Shown piece by piece: positions 24,756-34,524 of a stretch of DNA of 64,000 nucleotides (its first letter is position 1; each line of letters starts with the position of its first letter). Source of the stretch: Pollenia angustigena (taxonomy: Eukaryota; Arthropoda; Insecta; Diptera; Polleniidae); NCBI GenBank assembly GCA_930367215.1, contig OV884059.1, positions 7,774,945 through 7,838,944 on the forward strand, in the 5' to 3' direction. The notes under the pieces were generated by a model that saw only the letters and a list, made by a program, of their open reading frames with translations, did no database searches and was not told where the DNA came from. The position numbers and the translations under genes were made by a program.

Positions 24756-26482
24756 ATGTTGAGTCAGACAAGTTTATATATAGTCATGTTTGTAGTCCAG
24801 ACTTAAGTAAAGAAAGTCTTGTCTCGAAGTTAAGAATAATAATACCTGCTAATGTTATTTAAATTTCCACGCATTTTCTTAAAGCCTACTTTAAGGTTGT
24901 AAAATACTAGTTTTTTTTTTTCCTTTATTCCTTTTTGCAAGTCTCCTTACTCATTTATAATATTGTCCCCAAACAAATTACACAAAAAATAAAAACTTTA
25001 TTTCTGCCAAACAAAATAAAATTATAGTCTACTTAACGGCTCCCTTAGGTCAATATTTTAATGAGTATAATAAAACCATTGATCAACACCTTGTTTTCAT
25101 ATAAAAGTTAACCAACACACACATAAAGACAGTAGAACAGAGCAAAAAACAAACCGAACAATAAAAGTAATAACTACCGGAAATGAAAGAATATAAAGAA
25201 AGAGGGGCAGAATGGAAGAAGTTTGGGAGGCTTACAAAAAAAAAAAAGAAGAAAAATAATAGTGGTAATACCCAAAACAATAAAAACGTATGACAATGTA
25301 AAATAAATACTTGTAGTAAAGACAATTACACAATTAAACACATATCAGATGGAATACTGACAATGTTGGTAAAAGTTTTGTGACTAATTTTAGCTAAAGC
25401 TAAAACTCCTAAAGCTAGACTATAAAAATTATCAAACAATTTTCATTTGTTTAAAAATTGAAAAATAATGAATACTTTTGAATTTTTTTTGCCAAGTATT
25501 TGTGTTTTTAGACATTCTAATACATTGCATGCTAAACAAGCCTTAATGTATGCAATACTTTTTTCTATGCTTAATTTTCATTCTCTTTGTTTTATTTAAA
25601 ATGTCTAAAAATACCAGATTTATGACCTCTAAACAGGTAAATTTATGTCTATAAAAATTTAACCAACCGCTAACACACTACTAAAATTTAGAACTCTTTT
25701 TATACACATTTGCACGCGTACACACACACGCACACATAAATACTCACAAAAACACTTTTGCATTCAGCCAGGCATATTAGACATATAATAATGTGCCTTT
25801 TTCGTGCTTGTATTATTGTAGAATACATAGTAATTTTTTTTAGTTTTATTCAACAAAATTATAGTATATTTTTAGGCTGCTACCACAATGTTTTGTTGAG
25901 GGTCGTGTTTATTGTCGCTTGTTATTGCTTTAGCATAGAATATTATTATAATATTCCTATATTTTAGCATTTTTATGTGGTTTCCATATGTTAAATTGGG
26001 TATTTTATATATAAAAAAAAAATAATGTGTATGAAAAGAAAAAAAAAAAACAAAGATTTATGTGTGATTTTTCATTTACAGAACAAAATATTTGGAGCAT
26101 ACATTTTGGGGCATACACGAATTATACATGAAGTGCCTAAAATTAAAAGGCAGCGTCTGTTACAGAGAATGAAAAATGTTGAAAATATTAATTAGGACTT
26201 TTTCAGCTTAAAGTGAAAGAAAGGATCTTTGGTGTTTTATTTTTTAGTTGAAAAAGTACTTTTAAAAAGTAGGAAATTTAAAATTTTATAAATTTATATA
26301 TTCACACATTGGTACAAGCGATGCACACATTGGTACAAGCAATGTGGAAGATGAACGTGAGTATCTCCGGCGTAAGCCTAACTTCACGGTGGTTTCAACA
26401 CCGCATGACAAACAATGCGTTAATCAATCGCCCCCATGTGGGCTAGCATTACCTCCGCTACATTTTTGAAGCAAGCAACTAA
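24756..26482. other. Non-coding stretch, no gene seen
   Basis: AT-rich, with reverse dispersed-motif copies near 24881 and 25025, a CA-rich microsatellite near 25718-25740, and a direct duplication of about 20 bp (CACACATTGGTACAAGC twice) at 26304-26342. A G+C-richer patch at 26340-26470 may belong to the unclassified sequence that flanks the element at 26805. Confidence 0.5.
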
Positions 26483-26608
26483 AGACTGTTTTAAACTATC
26501 ACACAAGTCTTATGCACTTTGAGGAAAATAAAACTCTGTCATATCATAAGATCAGTAATGCATTTTCGTCAAAATACGTAAGACTTGTGTGATAGTGTAA
26601 AACAGCCT
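26483..26608. mobile_element. Harbinger-like MITE, family A copy 2
   Basis: The left end AGACTGTTTTAAACTATCAC pairs with the right end, read inward as AGGCTGTTTTACACTATCAC. TAA flanks both ends (26480-26482 and 26609-26611). It is the same family as 23342-23513. Confidence 0.8.
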
Positions 26609-26804
26609 TAAGCAGCATATGTTTAATAGCAACAGTAACTGGAAAGATCCGTCAGCAGCCGAACTTCTCCTCACGGTAGAAAATCCGCCTATAAAGGCGA
26701 CTTTTTAAGATCTCCCTTGCTGCGACTTTAGATTTAAACCACAATTACCACGTGATGCCCGAAGACGTCCCAATCAATGTTCAGACTGCGAACGAAGTCC
26801 CAGG

Positions 26805-27350
26805 CAGAGTTCGAAAAAAAACTGTGCACTAACGTAGTGTATTTTTTGAAAACACAAATTCTAATACCACTTTTTGTGTCTGTGAATGAAAACGAAATAC
26901 GATTGTGAGCTGAACGCGTAGTGAACTTTTAAAGTACGGTTGCTGCATTTTGGGTTTTTCTTGAGCGAAATTGCATGTTAAAGAGGTCGCATAAAAATAC
27001 AGAACGCGTACGTTAAAAAAATCTACACGTACGCTAAAACAAGATCGGTACGTTATCTAAGTATTTGTGTTTGTCATTTCACAATCGTTGTGTACTGCAT
27101 TTTGTTTGTGTACAAATTCACAAACAAGGGTAAAAATACAGAAAGCGTACGCTTAAACAAAATCGGAACGTTATCTTAGTATTTGTGTTCGACATTTCAC
27201 AATCGTTGTGTACTGTATTTTGTTTGTGTATAAATTCACAAACACAAATTACTTTTTTATTTCTGTATAGCATGTGTATGTGTAGTGTTCATGGCAAAAT
27301 ACGTTACGGTACACATGCATGTCGTACCTTAGTGTTTTCTTCGAACTCTG
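26805..27350. mobile_element. Non-autonomous hAT-like element with perfect 8-bp target duplication
   Basis: The element starts CAGAGTTCGAA and ends TTCGAACTCTG. GTCCCAGG stands immediately outside both ends (26797-26804 and 27351-27358). An 8-bp duplication and CAG ends fit hAT elements; the superfamily is inferred. The interior holds direct repeats containing TTTCACAATCGTTGTGTACTG and GTACG-rich stretches, with no transposase. Its right end and the duplication are copied again downstream (27361-27526). Confidence 0.8.
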
Positions 27351-27528
27351 GTCCCAGGGTCATTTCACAATCGTTGTGTACTGTATTTTGTTTGTGTATA
27401 AATTCACAAACACAAATTTCTTTTTTATTTCTGTATAGCATGTGTATGTGTAGTGTTCATGGCAAAATACGTTACGGTACACATGCATGTCGTACCTTAG
27501 TGTTTTCTTCGAACTCTGGCCCCAGGGG
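27193..27528 (+). repeat. Tandem duplication, 168-bp unit, two copies
   Basis: The segment 27193-27360 is repeated almost exactly at 27361-27528. The unit covers the right end of the element at 26805-27350 plus its target duplication and two more bases. Since 168 is a multiple of three, an open frame of 116 codons runs across both copies with an internally repeated peptide. This is a by-product, not evidence for a gene. A third partial copy starts near 27075. Confidence 0.85.
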
Positions 27529-29159
27529 CTACTGACTCCCGTTGTTCCAGATATAATCTCTAGTCAGCAGCAATCTCAAGACATCTGTCAAATTTGAACT
27601 CCGTCGAATTACAGGAATTGACTGCACTTGATTAACACTTAAAGGTAAAAAATCCTTAAGATGTGGCCCTTCATGTAGGAAACATTTGAACATTATAAAT
27701 TTATTCAAAGTATTTTCCAATGTTCTTCGCCAAAAGAACTGCTTAGTTGTTAAGGCCAAAAACTCATCACGCTAATTTCGGATACCCTGTTCTGAAGTGA
27801 AACTTTTTCCACTAAGATTTTCTGCATCGATCGAAACAAAAAGTAGTCGAATAAAGCAGGTCTAAACTTTAAGGCGGATGAAGTAAAACTTTTTAACCAC
27901 GTTTTAAAATAGTATTTTATAATAATATAAGTACTAGTCTACGCTTTTTGTCTTGACTGAAGTCTCGTTTTAATTCTAATCTCTAGTCCTAACTTATGCT
28001 TTAATCTATAGCTTAGCCTGCTCTATAGTAAGTATACAAAATTCTCTTTATTTAATTTCAAGCCTATTAAATTTAATTTTTATTTTATTAAATAATTTAT
28101 ATTTTTATTCTCCATCCCCATTCGTTTTCCTCACTTAATTATAATAACACTATTCAATTTCACTGCCTGACTCAATTCCGTTTTTTGTTTTTTTTCTTTG
28201 CCATCCGTTGTTGTTTTTAATTAAAAAGTGAAGCACATCCTTAGGCGCTTTAAACTTGATATATGAACTTAAACATTTTGCCATAGTACTTTTCCTCTAA
28301 TATTAAGTTTACCTTTTAAAATGCTATTAAATGATGCAATTTCGTCTACCATTCACACGTAGAATTTTCTTTAGAGCATTCGCACAACAACGACAACAAC
28401 AGCACAAATAAGGGAATAGAAAACTTGAAAATTAGAAAAAAAAACTGTGAATATACAGGTACCAATTCAACCACAAATGTATTGCGCACCTAATGAAAAC
28501 AACTCGTTTGAATTTACCAAAAAAAAAATCACAAACACACACAGTCACTCACTATGGAAAAAATGCTGTACGCGACCAGCATTGCGGTAAAAACCATTCA
28601 GTTCTATACAATTTTTTTTATCAGACGTGCTTTTTGTATCTATTTTCCGTCGCTTATTGTGTTTGTTTAGTTGTGTTCAAGCATTTGCCATTATCTCACC
28701 ATTTATTTGCTGTTTTGCGAAACAACATACAACAGTTTTTGTTGTTTTTTGCCCCTAAATGTATGCTGTATGATTTTTTTTCACCAGCTGAGCCTAAACA
28801 TATGCTGTGGTCAAGGTAATAGGACGTTTTTTGTATTTATGCTCTTTGTTATGTTTGGGTTATTCGACACAATCCATTGACGGAGTTCATTATCACTAAT
28901 AAAATGTTGCATGGAACTGGCTACATGATGAATGATTCTTTTTTGCAGCAATATGCAGGTGATGCAATGTGCGGCTTTTGCTTTATGATGGTTTCATGCT
29001 AATACGGTTGATAAGAACTCGGGGTAGGTACAAAGGAAATAGAAAATATGAACTGGGAATTTTAAATTTTGTTGTCGATGAAAAGTTTTTCTAAAAACAA
29101 AAAAAAAAATAATTGTAGTTTGGAAGAACTTTAAAGTATGAATTTTTACCGAAGACTTG
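27529..29159. other. Non-coding stretch, possible old transposon at its start
   Basis: 27529-27780 is more complex and G+C-richer than the rest and appears to be the continuation of the sequence interrupted at 26804. I cannot assign it. 27940-28030 has a few AGTC-type units. The remainder is AT-rich and without coding signal. Confidence 0.45.
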
Positions 29160-30760
29160 GAAGTCGCATACAAAACCATAAAAAGCCCTATGCTTAGGCG
29201 TAAAAGTCGAATACTAAAACGTGAAAGTCTTATAATAAAACATAGTATACTAAAACTTCAATATTTTATGCTAAGACTGGAAAGTTTTAAGCTAAGACTT
29301 GAAAGTATTTTATTAAGACATGAAATTCTGGTGGCATGTCATAACGTCCAGTGTCATAGTGTCCATGGACACTGTGTGATGACACTTTTTCGTGTGTCAA
29401 ATGTCCACGGACACTATGACACTGGACGTTATGACATGCCACCGAAATTCTTATACTAAGAACAAAAAGTCGTATACTCTGCTAAAAACATGAAAGTTTT
29501 AAACAAAGACTTGAAGGTCTTATACTAATACCCAACATTACCAATTTTTATACTAAGACTTGAGGAAGTCTCATACTGAGACTTAAAAGTCTTATGGAAA
29601 GGCTTGAAAGTTTATATTTAGACTGGAAAATGTTATACTAAGACCTGAATGTCGTATACTTACACTTGAATGTCTTATACTAAGATTGGAATGTCTTATA
29701 CTAAGACTGGAATGTATTATACTAAGACTGGAATGTCTTATACTTAGTGGAATGTCTTATACAAACACTTAGAAGTCTAATACTCAGATTGGAATGTTTT
29801 ATTCTAAGACTGGAATGTCTTATATTTAGACTGGAATGTCTTATACTTATACTGGAATGTCTAATACTTAGACTGGAATACTTCGATTTGAAAGTGTTAT
29901 ACTTAGACTTGAAAGTCTTTTAAGAAGACTTGAAAGCCATAAAATGCCTTTTAAGTCTATCACAAACCCTTGACAGTCTTAAACAGCGACTTAAAAAGCT
30001 TATGCTTAGTGGTTCAAGTTTTTACTTAGTGTTTAAAATCGTGTACAAAAATTAAAGTCTTATAATTATACTTAGGTCTTATACTAAGACTTTAAAGTCT
30101 TATACTAAGACTTAAAGATCGTGGTCCAAGACTTAAAACTCTAATTATAAGACTTAAAAGTCTTATACTAATTGTGTTTTCTTTTCTACAAAAAAATGTG
30201 ACATTTTATTTAAAAAAATGCAATTTGGTGTCTGTTTCTTAAAAATGTTGCTCCCGAAAAGGGTGGCTTGTTTTATTGTAGTAAACTCACCCTTTTCTTA
30301 AAAATCGAACACAAAGACTTAAAAGCTTTACAAAGAACTAATAGCCATATAAAAAACTTAAACCTATTGTAGTAAGGTTGAGACGCCTTTTACTAAGACT
30401 TAATTGCCTAAAAATCGGACTTTAAAGCCTAATACAAAATTTGTTATTCTTATACTTTCAAGTCTTACTGCGGTATACATTAGAATATCTTCAATTTAAT
30501 AAAGGTATACAAAAGATTTTTCTATTAATATTTTGGTTTAACTTAATAAACATTTTTGAACACAAGGATTTTATATTTTATAACATTTAAGGTTTTATAA
30601 AACTTTAAAGTCTTATATGTTACTTTTTATTCAAAGACTTAAAAGTCTTATACAATGACTAACAAATCTTATATAAAGACTTAAAAGTGTTACACCAAGA
30701 AATTTTCTTCATAGTTTTTAAAGTCCTATACAAAGACTAAAAGGTCTGGTACTAAATTTG
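29160..30760. repeat. Array of palindromic units near AAGTCTTATACTAAGACTT
   Basis: A unit of about 20-22 bp, roughly ACTTAAAAGTCTTATACTAAG with variants GGAATGTCTTATACTAAGAC, recurs dozens of times. The core AAGTCTTA-TAC-TAAGACTT is a near-perfect palindrome, so the array reads much the same on both strands. Copies decay toward 30760. A MITE is inserted at 29330-29443. Confidence 0.85.
29330..29443. mobile_element. Perfectly folding MITE with 8-bp target duplication
   Basis: The left arm starts GGTGGCATGTCATAACGTCC and the right arm is its reverse complement, with only a short unpaired centre. GAAATTCT stands on both sides (29322-29329 and 29444-29451). The 8-bp duplication suggests a hAT- or P-type transposase supplied in trans. 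The flanking duplication is palindromic-array sequence, so this insertion is younger than the array. Confidence 0.85.
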
Positions 30761-32046
30761 TTACCCTAAAACATTTAAGCCTTCTAATTTTAGAAATTTT
30801 TAAACTTAATTTCGTACAGTTTTTATAACTTGTTCCTTTGCAAACTTTTGTGCCAAAAACTCTTTCATGTTATTTGTTAATTTATTACATTTGCGTTATA
30901 TTCCCTTGAGTATTAGCCTGGTTGTTTAGGGGTTTTTTTTTGTTTCATAACAGTTTATTTCCCATTTTTTTTTTTTAGAGATTTTCCAAATCTTTGCTTT
31001 TAATTAAATTTACCTAACTTCTTAGACAAAACAAGTGCAATCAAATATTCATAAACACATTGCGGCAAATAAGAGTTTCCTTGTTGTAATACTTTTTTGT
31101 CCAATCCTCCACTCTTGCAAAAAAAAAAAAAAAAAAAAAATTACAAAATTTGCTAAACTAAACCGCAAGTTTGTTTTTGGTTTTCATGGAACAAGAAATG
31201 GGAAAAGAAAAAAACATGTCTCTGCATTTCATAAGAAAAAAAGTCAAGTATGAAAAAGTATATGTGCATAAGTGTGTGTATAAGGCAGTAAGAATATTTT
31301 GTAAGCGCTTAAAAATATGCAAATTTAATGTGATTTTAATTTGACTGCAAGCTGTCTATTGAGTTAGACTCATAACTATGCTAAAGACACTTCCTTTTAA
31401 AATATTTCCTTTTAAAGGAGAAGAGTTAAAAAAGAGAGAGAGAGAGATAGAAAAAAGAGAAAATTTGTTTAAGCATCTACGAGTTTAAATGTGTGGATGT
31501 ATAAGAGTTTTAAGTATATTTTGTAAATGTGGGTTGTTATAAAAGGGCATTTAGCCTAAGGACTCTTTATTTATGCATAATTGTGAAAATTGTTCCGGGT
31601 TTTGTCGTATACGAGATTTTAACGTTCATAAAAAAACCTTTTGTCGCTTTTTGTAATATTTTCATAGCAAAAACATATGAAAATATTATGTAAATTACTT
31701 TTCTTTCTTTTTTGTTAGAAAATTGTTCCTCTTTTTATTTTCCCCCTTTTGCTGGTTATTAAATCTAAATATAAAATGGTGTTTGTTATTCAAATTATGC
31801 TCTTGAAGAAACGAGGGCAGGAGGCAAGAATAAAACTCTGCTTAACAATAAAATCACTTTAATGAATAAGATTTTCAACACAAAAAATATTTAGCAAATA
31901 ATTGAAATTTATGTATAAGAGTTTTATCTAAGGGTTTAAAAACACGAATGGCTTTTGTGATTATTGTTAACATTGAATTTTGTTAAGCTTTTACATTAAA
32001 TGTTATTGAATTGTAAATTTAATTTATTTTTTTATTTAACATTTTA
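30761..32046. other. Non-coding stretch, no gene seen
   Basis: AT-rich, with a poly(A) run near 31120-31140 and a GA-rich patch at 31420-31460. A pyrimidine tract ending in TTAG near 31720 resembles an acceptor, but no donor-bounded open exon follows. Confidence 0.5.
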
Positions 32047-32074
32047 TTCTTTCTTTTTTTCTTTTTAGGTAAGT
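32047..32074 (+). promoter_or_regulatory. Candidate recursive splice site (zero-length exon)
   Basis: A pyrimidine tract (TTCTTTCTTTTTTTCTTTTT) runs into AG at 32067-32068, followed at once by GTAAGT at 32069-32074. This juxtaposed acceptor and perfect donor is the signature of recursive splicing in long fly introns. Joining exon 11165-11971 here would recreate AAG|GTAAGT, a full-consensus donor, for the next step. TTTAACA about 30 nt upstream (near 32036) could serve as branch point. The site is about 20.1 kb from the donor, on the coding strand of the gene. Confidence 0.7.
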
Positions 32075-32114
32075 TTCCTAAAAAAATTTTGGGGGAGAAG
32101 AGCTAAGAAAAAAG
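32069..32114 (+). other. Candidate recursive-splice exon / microexon, 46 nt
   Basis: Downstream of the acceptor at 32068 the frame set by the first exon (phase 0) stays open and reads VSFLKKFWGRRAKKK, then meets AAAAAAG|GTATTT, a usable donor. A downstream cryptic donor is what exon definition of a recursive site needs. If included, 46 nt would shift the phase and add a short basic peptide. Inclusion versus removal cannot be judged from sequence alone. Confidence 0.35.
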
Positions 32115-32940
32115 GTATTTTTTATTACAAAAACATTTTCAAATTTATAAATATGTTTCTTAATGGTTTAAAGAAACTTTGTTTGCTTAAAATGATAAGG
32201 TATACAATTGGCTTTGGGCGGTTTTAGTATTTCTTTTATTTCAGTCACGATAAAATTAACAATAATTTTAACCTTTTTTGTTCGATTTTTACACACAAAC
32301 GTTTAAATATAATTGCAAATTTTTTTTAATGTTTAAATTATAAGCTTTTGTAAAACTGAAAACTCTTATACTGATACTTCTATGTTTTTTAAAAATATTA
32401 CAAAAACCACGCAATACTCGTAAAAAGAAGGAAAGTATAGTCGGTTAAGCCCAAGCATTTGATACTCTACACCACAATATATGCCCAAAAATTTTCGAGG
32501 GCGTACCCATGGCCAATCACGGACACGTTAAACAAAATTGTGTTATGGATAAAAATTAATATAAGTGTTTTCCGAATATTATCGAGATATCAACATCTAT
32601 ATGAGATTTGTTCGTCCTAAAGCTATTTTACAGAGCGTGTTTATATGGGACCTAGAAAAGTTATAGGCAGTAAATGTTATATCAATACCAACGTTTATAA
32701 GGAAATTGTGGCACTTAAATCTATTTTTGAGTGTGTGGCATTTGTATTGGAGCTGTTGTCAAATATGGGCCTATTTTTGCAATAAAATTTTAGACGATTT
32801 ATGTTGCACTTAGATATTTTTGCACAAAATTTCATTTTAATACCAATTTAATAAGAAAGTTTATGGACACAAAGACTTTTCTGAAAATAAGTTTGTATGG
32901 GCAATGTACAATTATTTCTATTACTTTTAAAATTGCTACG
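32115..32940. other. Non-coding, with probable unclassified repeat
   Basis: 32430-32900 has slightly higher complexity (for example GAAAGTATAGTCGGTTAAGC and TCGAGGGCGTACCCATGG) and looks like an old transposon remnant, but it carries no recognisable protein. Confidence 0.4.
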
Positions 32941-33395
32941 AATAAAAAGTCTTATAATACGACTTAAAACAGTTATACTAAGATTTTAAAGTCTATGTGT
33001 TAAATTAAAGTTATTATATTTACAATTTAAAGCCTTATAAGACTTAAAAGTCGTAAACTGAGATTTAAAAGTCTCATACCAAAACTAAAAACTTTTATAC
33101 TGAAACCTAAAAGTCTAATACGATGACTTAAACCTTTTATGCTAAACTTTCAAATTTTAAATAAGTAATAAAAAGTCTTATACTTACACCAACAAGTCTT
33201 ATACTCAAACTTACAAGTCTTATGCGAAGATTTAAAAGTCTTATACGAAGACTTAAAAGTCGCATACTAAGATTTAAAAGTCGCATACTAAGACTTACAA
33301 GTCCTACACGAAGTCTTTAAAGTCTTATACTAAGATTTTAAAGTCTCATACCAAAACTAAATACTCCTTAACTGAGACCTAAAAGTCTTATATTA
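32941..33395. repeat. Palindromic AAGTCTTATAC array, left part
   Basis: The same unit as at 29160-30760 (AAAAGTCTTATACTAAGACT and variants). The array stops at the Penelope element at 33396 and resumes at 37072, so that element inserted into it. Confidence 0.85.
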
Positions 33396-33671
33396 ATATT
33401 TTTGTTTTATGATCAATGTTATATTTAATATTATTATTGAGGTTTTTTGTTTTCCTCACGGGCTAATATGATCAATCGTTTTTTTACCAAATGTAATTAA
33501 AAAACATTTATGGTTAATTTATTTTCTTTTCCCAACGTTTCGTTCGCTTTTTTCGAACTTCATCAGGGGTTATTTTTATTCCATAAAAATCTAGACAATT
33601 AGATAATAATTATAATAAATTTTTGAACTTTAATAATATCACATCTTAACTTACAAATTAGGGTTTACATT
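33396..33671 (-). repeat. Penelope terminal direct repeat, copy 1
   Basis: Starts ATATTTTTGTTTTATGATC and ends GGGTTTACATT. It matches 36796-37071 except for T versus C in GGCTAATAYGATC. Confidence 0.9.
33531..33569 (-). ncRNA. Hammerhead-ribozyme-like core in the Penelope terminal repeat, copy 1
   Basis: Minus strand, in order: CCC, CTGATGA, one extra A, stem GTTCG, loop AAAAAAG, stem CGAAC, GAAA, CGTT, GGG. This carries the hammerhead core elements CUGAUGA and GAAA around a 5-bp stem II, and CCC/GGG could form the base of stem I. Stem III would be minimal (ACGU, self-complementary), as in ribozymes that act as dimers. The extra A after CUGAUGA is a departure. Hammerheads are known in Penelope-like elements. 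Confidence 0.6.
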
Positions 33672-33806
33672 TGTATTGCACTTTTTAACTATTTTATATT
33701 AAAAACTGGACTACACGACACAGAAATAAATAAATAATTAATAAGTAAAATACAACACAAACACCGAATAAAAGTCAAACTTAATGTAAATATCACAGAA
33801 CTATAA

Positions 33807-34100
33807 CTAATTATAATCATTAACTATTGCAGCGGAGTATTGCAGTTTTGTATTGTCCTTGTCTTCTTTCGTATTCATTGTATTTTTGATTTTCTCTTGG
33901 ATTCGTAAGCTTTCAAGAGTGTAACGTTTGTTCTCTCTCCGCTCTCTGTCTAATATTTTTATATTGTCGAAGTTCATGTTGTGATTGCACTCTTTTACAT
34001 GCAGAGATAGTGCCGTCGCTATTTTACCTTTTTTGACGTCTGTTTTGTGTTCATGAATTCTCTTCTCTAACCTTCTTTTTGTTGTTCCAATGTAAACCTT
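33807..34100 (-). pseudogene. GIY-YIG endonuclease domain, C-terminal part, of the Penelope element
   Basis: The minus strand resumes the Penelope protein after the MITE with KVYIGTTKRRLEKRIHEHK, the YIG half of the GIY-YIG nuclease. It continues through SLHVKECNHNMNF and ends near NDYN. In Penelope proteins this domain follows the reverse transcriptase in the same frame and nicks target DNA. Here it is separated from the GIY half (VVYEIKC, at the end of the preceding ORF) by 424 bp of inserted DNA. An open frame extends into the MITE and supplies an artificial N-terminus. The element as it stands should not make an intact nuclease. Confidence 0.85.
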
Positions 34101-34524
34101 CCCAATAAAAAATTTTATCATTTTGCGAAGCACTAATGGTACATTTAAAAAAATAAGCGCACAATTATGCGCTACGCAATAAGACATTCAGAAATGCAGT
34201 AAAGTAAGTGAAAGAACTCTCAACAACTTTAATAAAAAAAAAATTACATTTAAAGTGCTACGGCATTCCCTTACTACGAAGCAGGTTTGTAAGGGAGAGC
34301 ATCAAAAATAACTGTAAAAAAAACAGTCAGTGTATTAAGCTGATCGTTACATTTAACAATTTTTATATGCGCTGAATAATGTGCTTATTGTGTCAAAAAT
34401 GTATTGCTTCAAAGTGGGAACTCGCCATATAAAATTCATGTCTTCCGTAAGCGCTATGGTAAGCGAAACTTTTATGTTTCTCCCTTACAAACCTGCTTCG
34501 TTGGAAGTTCCATTTTTTATTGGG
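34101..34524. mobile_element. MITE inserted in the Penelope coding region
   Basis: The ends are CCCAATAAAAAAT and its mirror, followed inside by GCGAAGCA and CGAAGCA on the two sides. Removing 34101-34524 plus one copy of the flanking TT joins the GIY and YIG halves in frame, so the insertion boundaries are precise and the duplication is 2 bp (TT). An internal segment (TACGAAGCAGGTTTGTAAGG near 34276) is repeated inverted near 34482-34502. The family is unknown. Confidence 0.8.

Noticed and set aside
27185..27535. 116-codon frame with an internally repeated peptide
   Set aside because: It is produced by an in-phase 168-bp tandem duplication of a transposon end; there is no domain and the composition follows the non-coding DNA.
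31700..31850. Possible exon after the pyrimidine tract and TTAG near 31720
   Set aside because: Although briefly open in phase 0, no convincing donor bounds it and the peptide looks random.
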